NCBI RefSeq assembly: GCF_000373645.1
Contig: NZ_KB892012.1
Span: 195 to 64,194 of the forward strand
Direction: 5' to 3'
Source: Streptomyces sp. ATexAB-D23
GTDB taxonomy: Bacteria; Actinomycetota; Actinomycetes; Streptomycetales; Streptomycetaceae
Length of the DNA stretch: 64,000 bases
Shown: piece by piece, positions 1 through 6,519 of the stretch
How positions within the stretch are numbered: position 1 is the stretch's first letter
Layout of the letters: each line of letters starts with the position of its first letter
The notes under the pieces: model-generated
What the model was told of the DNA's origin: nothing
The model's input: only the letters and a program-made list of their open reading frames with translations
Databases searched by the model: none
Translations under genes and position numbers: made by a program

Positions 1-475
1 GGCCGAGGGCCTTGTGGCCGCCGCCGTCGGGGATGTTGCCGAGTTTCTTGATGTCGACGTGGACGAGTTCGCCGGGCCGGTCGCGTTCGTAGCGGCGTAT
101 GACACGGCCGGTGGCCCGGTCCAGGTGGGTGAGGCGGGCCAGGCGGTAGCGGGTCAGGACGCGGTGGACGGTGGAGGGCACCAGCCCGAGCAGGTGCGCG
201 ATGCGGGCCGGTCCCCACCGGCGCAGGACGCGGACCTTGATGATCCGGCGTTCGGTGCGGGTCGGGGTCTGCCGGGGGCTGGTGTGCGGACGGGAGGAGT
301 GGTCGGTCATGCCGGCCTCGCCGGACCGGCGGTAGCGGTCGGCCCATCGCTGGGCCGTGGTCGGCGAGACCTGGAAGCGTTCGGCGGCCCGCCGCAGGGG
401 CCAGTTGTCCTCGACGACGCAGCGGGCCAGACGCAGGCGTCCGGTCTCGGTCAGGGGTGCATTACGGTGGGGCAC
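1..475 (-). CDS. IS481-type transposase, cut by the window edge
   Basis: About 158 N-terminal residues of a transposase that continues beyond position 1. It starts at GTG 475 with VPHRNAPLTETGRLRLAR, followed by a first HTH (WPLRRAAERFQVSPTTAQRWA), a second HTH-like region (ARIAHLLGLVPSTVHRVL) and the beginning of the integrase-fold catalytic domain (GELVHVDIKKLG, with the first Asp of the DDE triad in HVD). This matches IS481-family transposases that are very common in Streptomyces. The element end should lie around 533-545, because non-IS sequence resumes before the next gene, but the second terminal repeat is outside the window and I could not confirm the boundary. The plus-strand frame opposite it is a shadow. 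Confidence 0.85.
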   Translation of the reverse strand, partial: MPHRNAPLTETGRLRLARCVVEDNWPLRRAAERFQVSPTTAQRWADRYRRSGEAGMTDHSSRPHTSPRQTPTRTERRIIKVRVLRRWGPARIAHLLGLVPSTVHRVLTRYRLARLTHLDRATGRVIRRYERDRPGELVHVDIKKLGNIPDGGGHKALG

Positions 476-671
476 GAGGGCCTTTCGGTCGGTGTCGACG
501 TCGCAATCCACACCGAACCCGGAAGGCCCTCACACGTTCAAGATCCCTCAGCCGAGATATGGCTCACCCGTCCACAACCTCCTCGGACAGAACACCTAGC
601 CCCCATATCTGGCTGCTTGTCAGTGACCGTAGCTACGCTTTTGAGGGAGTAGGCAACACGGGGAGGGCCAC

Positions 672-1916
672 ATGGCGACGGAGCGGAAGTGCCCTGAATG
701 CAGGGTGCGGGACAGCGCCAACCGCAACGGGAAGCCCGGAAGATGTGCTGCATGCATCGATAATCGCTACACGCGCACTGGCTGGGAACCTCGCGAGCCC
801 TACGTTTCCCCCAAACACATGCGATTGTGCGTCTGTGGCAAGTGCGGGCGCCCCGATGAGGTTGCCTATGCCGAAATCCGTGCCAGAGGCAGCCGGTACT
901 GCGACTGGTGTACCAGCCGTCAGGTGTACGAACACGGCCTAGCGGCGGAGCCGTCACGGTGGGACATCACGCTGGAGCAGGCTGCTCAGATCGTCCTCGG
1001 GGACGACTTTCTGGCGCGAGGACCGGATGGCGTAGTACTCGCTGCTACGGATCTCGCCCGGCAGATGGAGCATGTCTGGTCACTTGTGGACGTCGAGTGC
1101 GCTGTGTGCGCAACCACCACCCGATGGAGTGCGTCGAGGGACCTCAGTACCCCTGGAGTGGTAGGTCGCAGCCGATGTTGGTACTGCTACTCCCTGCCCT
1201 TGGCACCCTGGCAGAACGAGTTCTTTCAGCGTCATGGGCTGGTGCGTGAGCACGACGGGCATGCCCCACTCGGTCAACGAGTCGCCGCCCATTGCGGAGC
1301 TTGTGGGTTCAAGCGCAGCATCTCGATCTCCGAGCTCAAGAGCGGTGTTGCCCCTTGCCTCAACTGCGCCGAAGCCGTTGACCCCGATGCCGTTCACATC
1401 GTCTATCTGATCCACTTCCCCAGCCTCCGTGCATACAAAATCGGCTTGACCAGCACCGAAGTCCGAAACGACAGGATCGCCTCTCACGTAGCACACGGCG
1501 GCAGACCGATCGAGCAGCATGAGGTGCCGAATAGGGAGGCTGCACGGACGGTGGAGGACACCGTGCTCCGTGCTGTCCGTGACTATCCCAGCGACTGCGC
1601 AGAGCGGGACTTCCCGCAAGGCGGCTACACGGAGACCTGGAGTGATGATGCGCCCGCCATCGATATTGGTCAGGTCATCGCCAGGCTAGCCCGAGACGAA
1701 GCACCGGGCTTCGATCGGTTGAGAATGCTTGGGGCCTACTTCGAGGATGCGCCACCAACGATCGAGGAACTGGTTCCGTTTCGATACGCCGAGACTGAAG
1801 AGGTCGATGGAGTCACGATCCACTGCTTGGGCCTTAGCGAGCCTCTGGAGCAGGTGTACCGCAAGATCCAGGCGCGCCGGAAGGCTGTGTCTGCTGATCG
1901 CGGCGAACTTGCGTGA
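672..1916 (+). CDS. Multi-zinc-ribbon GIY-YIG nuclease-like protein
   Basis: 414 aa. The first 235 residues carry four paired CxxC sites: C7/C10-C25/C28, C55/C58-C77/C80, C143/C146-C169/C172 and C208/C211-C229/C232. Each has the spacing of a zinc ribbon or treble clef. From about residue 241 a GIY-YIG-like (T5orf172-like) domain follows: HIVYLIHF, then YKIGLTS, an Arg in NDRIASH, a Glu in ARTVEDTVL, and a late QGGYTETW motif. The likely role is zinc-dependent DNA recognition coupled to a nuclease domain, as in phage or mobile-element homing-type proteins. RBS GGGGAGGG lies 6 nt before ATG 672. It sits just inside the attR-like tRNA fragment, so it is probably element cargo. The exact substrate is unknown. 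Confidence 0.7.
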   Translation: MATERKCPECRVRDSANRNGKPGRCAACIDNRYTRTGWEPREPYVSPKHMRLCVCGKCGRPDEVAYAEIRARGSRYCDWCTSRQVYEHGLAAEPSRWDITLEQAAQIVLGDDFLARGPDGVVLAATDLARQMEHVWSLVDVECAVCATTTRWSASRDLSTPGVVGRSRCWYCYSLPLAPWQNEFFQRHGLVREHDGHAPLGQRVAAHCGACGFKRSISISELKSGVAPCLNCAEAVDPDAVHIVYLIHFPSLRAYKIGLTSTEVRNDRIASHVAHGGRPIEQHEVPNREAARTVEDTVLRAVRDYPSDCAERDFPQGGYTETWSDDAPAIDIGQVIARLARDEAPGFDRLRMLGAYFEDAPPTIEELVPFRYAETEEVDGVTIHCLGLSEPLEQVYRKIQARRKAVSADRGELA

Positions 1917-2044
1917 GCGATGCGTGAGCGGACAGGCCAGCACCAGGCAACACGTGCAGGATCGGGCACCGTTCCGCGCGGCGCTGATCAGGCAGAGCAG
2001 CACCGCGTGGCACGGTTTGGAACCCCCCGGCAAGGATTCGATCC

Positions 2045-2088
2045 CACTCCTAAAGCGGGTGTCGCAGGTTCGAATCCTGCCGGGGGCA
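2045..2088 (+). other. 3' half of tRNA-Arg(CCU), attR-like integration scar
   Basis: The sequence contains an anticodon loop TCCTAAA (anticodon CCT), a variable region, a T-arm (GCAGGTTCGAATCCTGC) and the 3' acceptor strand CGGGGGC plus discriminator A2088. No matching 5' acceptor strand (GCCCCCG), D-arm or full anticodon stem is found upstream, so this is not a complete tRNA. A 3' tRNA fragment of this kind is what tRNA-targeting integrases leave at attR; the complete tRNA would be at attL, outside the window. The native terminator follows immediately. Confidence 0.75.
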
Positions 2089-2099
2089 CAGTGTCTGAG

Positions 2100-2132
2100 C
2101 AGCGCGTCCACCTCTCTCGGGTGGGTGCGCTG
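2100..2132 (+). terminator. Hairpin terminator of the tRNA-Arg scar
   Basis: Imperfect inverted repeat with arms CAGCGCGTCCACC (2100-2112) and GGTGGGTGCGCTG (2120-2132) around a 7-nt loop, followed by TTCGTCG. It stands 12 nt after the tRNA 3' end, where the native tRNA terminator would be. This supports the chromosome being on the right side of the scar. Confidence 0.6.
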
Positions 2133-2472
2133 TTCGTCGTGGCCGTGGCCGTGGCCATCAGCATGGCGAACACCGGCCTCAAGCCCGTTCGGAGAGTCCG
2201 CATCCAACGGATCCGGCGTTCAAGGGCGGCACCAGCCGGTGGTCCTGTTCGGCCGCAGTGGTGGTGTCTCCGCTGCTGGCGGTCGCAGCCCGTGGCCTGC
2301 TGCGACCGAGCACGCAGCGGGCATCTCCGCTTGATCGCGCGTCCCCTGCGGGGTACCGGACGGACTCCTTCAGGTCCATCTCGACGCAGACCCGGTTCAC
2401 GCAACGCGGGCGGCCGATCCCGCGTCTGGCAGGGAGAACAGCCAGGAACCATCCCCCTGAACGGAGCGCCCG
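2133..2472. other. Gene-free region right of the integration scar
   Basis: About 340 bases between the tRNA terminator and the next gene. Short open frames exist on both strands but none has a convincing ribosome-binding site, codon pattern or recognisable motif. The end of the region (ACGGAG at 2461-2466) is the ribosome-binding site of the following gene. I see no RNA gene or repeat here. Confidence 0.5.
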
Positions 2473-3423
2473 GTGCTCATAGGACTCCTGACCGCCGTTG
2501 CGGCCTCGATCTGTTACGGCACGGGCTCCGTCCTCCAGGCCGTCGGCTCCCGCAAGTCGGCCCGCCGCGAGGCGGCCGCCGCCGGGCCTACCGCCGGACA
2601 GGTCACCGCGCATGGCGGCCCCAGTCTCGCCTCCACTGCCCAGGCCGCGATGACCTGGGAATTCATCGTCGGCACGGTCCTGGACTTCGTCGGCTTCGGA
2701 CTCGGCGCGCTCGCCGCCCGCCTGCTGCCGCTGTTCCTCTCCCAGACGGTCATCAGCGCCAACCTCGTCGTCACGGCCGTCCTGAGCGTCAAGCTGCTCG
2801 GCATCCGGCTGACCCGGGCGGAGTGGACCTCGATCGCAGTCGTCTGCTCGGCGCTGGTGCTGCTCGCGAGCGCGGCGGGTTCCGAGGGCAGCGGGCACAC
2901 GCCGATCGCCACCCACTGGTGGCTCCTCACGATCTCACTGCTGCTGACGGCGGGCGGCACGGTCCTGGTCCGGATGCTCGGCGCACGGGCCGCGATCCTG
3001 GCCGGTCTGCTCTCCGGGCTCGGCTTCGGGGCGCTGGGCGTGGGCGTGCGAGTGCTGAATGGGATCGATCCATTCGCCCTGGCCGCGCTGCTCACCGACC
3101 CGGCCCTGTACGCCATTCTGGTCGCCGGCATCGGCGGCATGTACCTGCACACCGTCGCGCTGCAGATCGGCTCGGTGAACGGGGCGACGGCGGCGCTGGT
3201 GGTCGGCGAGACCGTACTGCCCGGCATGATCGGCGTCTGGTGGCTGGGGGACGCCTCACGCCCCGGCTTCGCCTGGCTGGCGGTGACCGGATTCGTCCTG
3301 GCGGTCTCGGGCGCGGTCGCGGTGGCCTGGTTCGGCGCGCCGGAGAACGCAGGGAAGGACGTCCCGGCCCCGACCGACACCCCCACCCAGAACCCGGCGC
3401 TTGCCCAGAACCGAGCCCCTTAG
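2473..3423 (+). CDS. DMT-type (EamA/NIPA-like) integral membrane protein
   Basis: 316 aa starting at GTG 2473 with ACGGAG 7 nt upstream. The start LIGLLTAVAASICYGTGSVLQAVGSRKSA is the first helix of a drug/metabolite-transporter-like fold. About ten hydrophobic segments follow, in two halves: 60-160 and 160-300. The tail (about residues 295-316) is hydrophilic. The pattern is that of DMT superfamily permeases, including NIPA-like magnesium transporters, which are common in Streptomyces. The substrate cannot be inferred. It is the first intact chromosomal gene right of the tRNA scar, and a group II intron relic abuts its stop codon. Confidence 0.75.
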   Translation: MLIGLLTAVAASICYGTGSVLQAVGSRKSARREAAAAGPTAGQVTAHGGPSLASTAQAAMTWEFIVGTVLDFVGFGLGALAARLLPLFLSQTVISANLVVTAVLSVKLLGIRLTRAEWTSIAVVCSALVLLASAAGSEGSGHTPIATHWWLLTISLLLTAGGTVLVRMLGARAAILAGLLSGLGFGALGVGVRVLNGIDPFALAALLTDPALYAILVAGIGGMYLHTVALQIGSVNGATAALVVGETVLPGMIGVWWLGDASRPGFAWLAVTGFVLAVSGAVAVAWFGAPENAGKDVPAPTDTPTQNPALAQNRAP

Positions 3424-3515
3424 CATCGGGGACTGGCGCGGTGACTGCCGCCCCCCTGTCCAGTTCCCGCCGCTTCGAACCATAGGTACGGTTCTCCCGC
3501 ATACGGCTTTCCGAC
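3420..3515 (-). mobile_element. Relic of a group II intron 3' end (domains V and VI)
   Basis: Read on the minus strand, 3509-3477 is a 33-nt hairpin resembling intron domain V. It opens with AAGCCGTATGCGG, has a GAGAA-type loop, and closes with CCGTACCTATGGTTC. The AGC triad and the two-nucleotide bulge sit where domain V has them. It is followed by a second hairpin with arms ACTGG/CCAGT (3464-3460 and 3436-3432) and an inner GC stem, as expected for domain VI. No reverse transcriptase frame or 5' intron half is present, so the intron is dead. The rest of 3516-3730 shows no gene, only low-similarity flank. Confidence 0.5.
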
Positions 3516-3730
3516 ATCGTTCACCGGCCGGCATGACTGTCGCCCTGCGCGCGGCGGCGTCACGTTGTTGGGCATGTGATCGCCTGAGAGAGCGTTGAGC
3601 CCCTTCCCTTCCGGTTCGTGATCACTCGCTCCCCCTCGGTGCCTGGGCCCGGACCGCCTCGGGCGCCACCGGCGGCCATCATCTGTTGACCGCACACGTG
3701 CCCGAGTTCCTGTATCGCACCCTCCACGAT

Positions 3731-4702
3731 TCAGTGCGCTGAAATCGCCATCCGGTTGCCAGGACTGGCCCTTTCCTCATGCCGCCCTCCCGGGAACCGC
3801 CGGGGCCATGCCCCCGCCACCTCGCGCGCCACCCGGCCGAAGAGTTCCAGGGCCCGGTTGCCGGTGGCGGCGGAGCGTCGCGTCAGGCCGTAGGCGAGGG
3901 GGTTGCCGTCCTTCAGTGGGATGTACGCGATGCCGGGGCGGCCGTGGTAGAGCGCTGTGCGGGCCCCTGAGAGCAGCGCTCCCCGGCCGGCGGCGACCAG
4001 AGTCAGGGCCTCCTGGTGGTTGGTGACGGACGGGCCCGGTTCGATCGGGGTGCCGCGGGGGGTGTGGGTCGGCAGGTGGTGCTCCGACCAGTAGTCCGGG
4101 ATGTCGCCCGCGATGGTCAGGAGGGGCACCTGGGCCAGGTCCTCAAGGGTCAGGGTGCCGCGTGCGGCCAGGGGGTGTGCGGATGCCACTGCCAGGACCC
4201 TGTTTTCGACCAGGAGGGTGGGGCCGCGGGTCAGGTCGGGCTCGTGTACGGGGAAGTCCGTCAGCTGGAGGTCGAAGTCGCCCCGTCGCAGCATCCCGTA
4301 CGGATCGGCGAGGGGGACCTCGCACACCTCGACCGCGAGTTCGGGGTGGGTGGTGCGTAGCTCCTCGATCGTCCTCATCACCAGTTCACCCGCCAAGGGT
4401 GTGGAGAAGCCGACGTGCAGCACTCCTTCGATGGCGCGTGCCGCGGCCACGGCCCGCGCGAGGGCGTCCTCGATGCCGCGGTGGTGTGGTGCGAGGTCGT
4501 CGCGGAGGCGGGTGCCCAAGGGGGTGAGGGTCACCCGTCGGCTCGTGCGCGTGAAGAGGGGGGCTCCCACGCGGCGTTCCAGTTTCTGGATGAGCTGGCT
4601 CACGCGGGCGCGGGAGAGGCGCAGTCGGGCGGCGGTGCGGCCGAAGTGCAGTTCCTCGGCCAGTACGAGGAAGCATTCGAGTTCGGTCTGGTCCACGTAC
4701 AT
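3731..4702 (-). CDS. LysR-family transcriptional regulator
   Basis: 323 aa. Residues 1-60 form the LysR winged helix (ELECFLVLAEELHFGRTAARL, then RARVSQLIQKLERRVGAPLFTR). Residues 90-300 form the periplasmic-binding-like effector domain (VLHVGFSTPLAGELV and following). Length and domain order are typical. It is divergent from an exporter gene at 4846, with a perfect inverted repeat between them (4732-4754). The usual LysR arrangement would be self-repression and control of the divergent exporter. The ligand is unknown. The C-terminal 30 residues are basic and probably flexible. Confidence 0.9.
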   Translation of the reverse strand: MYVDQTELECFLVLAEELHFGRTAARLRLSRARVSQLIQKLERRVGAPLFTRTSRRVTLTPLGTRLRDDLAPHHRGIEDALARAVAAARAIEGVLHVGFSTPLAGELVMRTIEELRTTHPELAVEVCEVPLADPYGMLRRGDFDLQLTDFPVHEPDLTRGPTLLVENRVLAVASAHPLAARGTLTLEDLAQVPLLTIAGDIPDYWSEHHLPTHTPRGTPIEPGPSVTNHQEALTLVAAGRGALLSGARTALYHGRPGIAYIPLKDGNPLAYGLTRRSAATGNRALELFGRVAREVAGAWPRRFPGGRHEERASPGNRMAISAH

Positions 4703-4731
4703 CTCCGGGATCGCGTGGGACGTGGATGCGG

Positions 4732-4754
4732 TTCGGTAAGCCTGGCTTACCGAA
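4732..4754. promoter_or_regulatory. Perfect inverted-repeat operator between LysR and MFS genes
   Basis: Arms TTCGGTAAGC (4732-4741) and GCTTACCGAA (4745-4754) are exact reverse complements separated by CTG. The site is 30 nt upstream of the LysR start and 92 nt upstream of the exporter start. It is the only strong dyad in the divergent intergenic region, which makes it the likely LysR binding site for both promoters. Confidence 0.75.
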
Positions 4755-4845
4755 CGTTGCGGTCTTCGCTGTTGTTCCCCCTCCCGGAACCGGCGAAGGC
4801 TGGAGGCTCCATCAGCAGCCGTCCCTCCGGGAGGGGTTCTTCGTC

Positions 4846-6303
4846 ATGAGTGCCTTGAGTAATTCGAGCGGGCTGAGCGCACGCAAGTGGGGCATCCTGC
4901 TCGTACTGTGCGGCGCGATCTTCCTCGAAGGCATCGATGTCGCCATGCTCAACGTGGCGTTGCCGTCGATCCGCGCCGACCTCGGCCTGTCCACGGGTGA
5001 GTTGCAGTGGGTCATGAGCGCCTACGTACTCGGTTACGGCGGCTTCATGCTCCTCGGCGGGCGGGCGGCCGACCTGTTCGGGCGGCGGCGGATGTTCGTG
5101 TTCTGGCTCGGTGTCTTCCTGGTGTTCTCCGGGCTCGGCGGGTTCGCCGACGCGGGGTGGGTGCTGATCGTCGCGCGGTTCGTCACGGGCGTCGCCGCCG
5201 CCTTCATGACCCCGGCCGGGCTTTCCGTGATCACCACCGGCTTCGCCGAGGGGCCGGAGCGGAACAAGGCCCTGCTCGTCTACTCGGGCACCGCCGCCGG
5301 AGGCTTCACGGTCGGGCTGGTCGCCGGAGGGCTGCTCACCGCAGTCGGCTGGCGGTGGGTCTTCTTCGCGCCGGTCGCGCTCTCCTTCCTCATCCTGGTC
5401 GCGGCCCTCGCGTTCATCCCCGAGTACGCGCGCCCGGACAGGTCGGGGCAGCGCGTGGACGCCGCCGGCGCGCTCACCGTCACCGCCGCACTCGTGCTGA
5501 TCGTGCTGGCCGTCGAGCGCGCGGCCCACGCCGGGTTCGCCGCCGGCATCGGTACGTCGCTGGCCGGGGCGGCGTTCCTCGCGGCCTTCCTCCTCATCGA
5601 ACGGCGCTCCGCCGAACCCCTGGTGCGCCTCGGGATCTTCCGCAACGGTTCCCTGCTCCGGGCGAACCTCTCGGCGATGCTCTTCGCCGCCGGGTTCTTC
5701 GGCTTCCAGTTCCTGCTCGTGCTCTACCTCCAGGAACTGCGCGACTGGTCGACGTTGCGGACGAGCTTCGCGATGCTGGTCATCGGGGTCGACGCGGTTC
5801 TCTCGCCGACCCTCACCCCACGGCTGGTGGACCGTTTCGGCACGGCGAGGGTGATCTTCGGGGGGCTGCTGCTCGCGGTGGTCTCGTACGGGCTGTTCCT
5901 GCCGCTGGGTGCGGACTGGAGCTACGCGGCGATGTTCCCGGGCCTGCTCATCCTCGGCCTGGCGTTCTCCCTGGCGTACGGCCCGCTCACCATCGTGGCC
6001 ACGGACGGGATCGCGGAGGAGGAGCAGGGGCTCGCGGGCGGACTCCTCTACACCGCCTTCCAGTTCGGTGCCGCGCTCGGGCTCTCCGCGGTCACCGCCG
6101 TCAGCGTGGCCGCCACGCACGGGCGGAGCACCGCCGCGCTGCTGGACGGCTACCGGGCCGGTCTGCTCGTCCCGTTCGCCGCGGCGGTCCTCGCCGCCTT
6201 CATCAGCGCCTTCGGCCTGCGCACCCGGCGGGGCGGCGAGCCGGCGCCGGCGCCCTCGGTGGACGCCTCCGGCGGACGGACCGACCTACCCGTCTCCGGC
6301 TGA
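4846..6303 (+). CDS. MFS exporter, DHA2 (14-TM) drug-efflux type
   Basis: 485 aa. The open frame extends to 4726, but ATG 4846 has GGGAGGGG 8-15 nt upstream and starts MSALSNSSGLSARKWGILLVLCGAIF, right before helix 1. The protein has about 14 hydrophobic segments. Motif A of the MFS is visible after helix 2 (GGRAADLFGRRRMF), and helix 1 carries the DHA2-like FLEGIDVAMLNVALPSI. The likely function is proton-coupled export of a hydrophobic compound across the cytoplasmic membrane. It is transcribed away from the LysR regulator, so induction by the effector of that regulator is expected. The C-terminal tail is Ala/Pro rich and cytoplasmic. Confidence 0.88.
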   Translation: MSALSNSSGLSARKWGILLVLCGAIFLEGIDVAMLNVALPSIRADLGLSTGELQWVMSAYVLGYGGFMLLGGRAADLFGRRRMFVFWLGVFLVFSGLGGFADAGWVLIVARFVTGVAAAFMTPAGLSVITTGFAEGPERNKALLVYSGTAAGGFTVGLVAGGLLTAVGWRWVFFAPVALSFLILVAALAFIPEYARPDRSGQRVDAAGALTVTAALVLIVLAVERAAHAGFAAGIGTSLAGAAFLAAFLLIERRSAEPLVRLGIFRNGSLLRANLSAMLFAAGFFGFQFLLVLYLQELRDWSTLRTSFAMLVIGVDAVLSPTLTPRLVDRFGTARVIFGGLLLAVVSYGLFLPLGADWSYAAMFPGLLILGLAFSLAYGPLTIVATDGIAEEEQGLAGGLLYTAFQFGAALGLSAVTAVSVAATHGRSTAALLDGYRAGLLVPFAAAVLAAFISAFGLRTRRGGEPAPAPSVDASGGRTDLPVSG

Positions 6304-6309
6304 CCGGCT

Positions 6310-6370
6310 CCATGCCCATGCCCGTACTCGAATCCGTACCCATACCCGTACTCGTACCCGTACGGGCCCC
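6310..6370. repeat. Short CCCGTA-type simple repeat
   Basis: Degenerate direct repeats of CCCGTACTCG and CCCATACCCGTA, ending in the small palindrome CCCGTACGGG. They lie just after the exporter stop codon in the 216-nt gap before the next gene. The final palindrome could help termination, but there is no T-tract. No further feature is evident up to 6519. Confidence 0.5.
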
Positions 6371-6519
6371 TCCCTCCTCCGGCATCAGGTTCTCTCCCGT
6401 CAAGTGCATGGGCCCCGCGTTCGTCGCGCACTAAAGTTGTCCCATCACTGCTGGTTATGGGGCCGGGGCTCACCGTGCGTACGCGCATCTGACGTCCTGG
6501 TGGGGAGGGCCTGCGAGGC

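Noticed and set aside
2045..2088. Complete functional tRNA gene
   Set aside because: The 5' acceptor strand, D-arm and one anticodon-stem strand are missing or mismatched.
2133..2472. Possible integrase remnant right of the tRNA scar
   Set aside because: No catalytic Arg-His-Arg-Tyr pattern or serine-integrase motif is readable in any frame.
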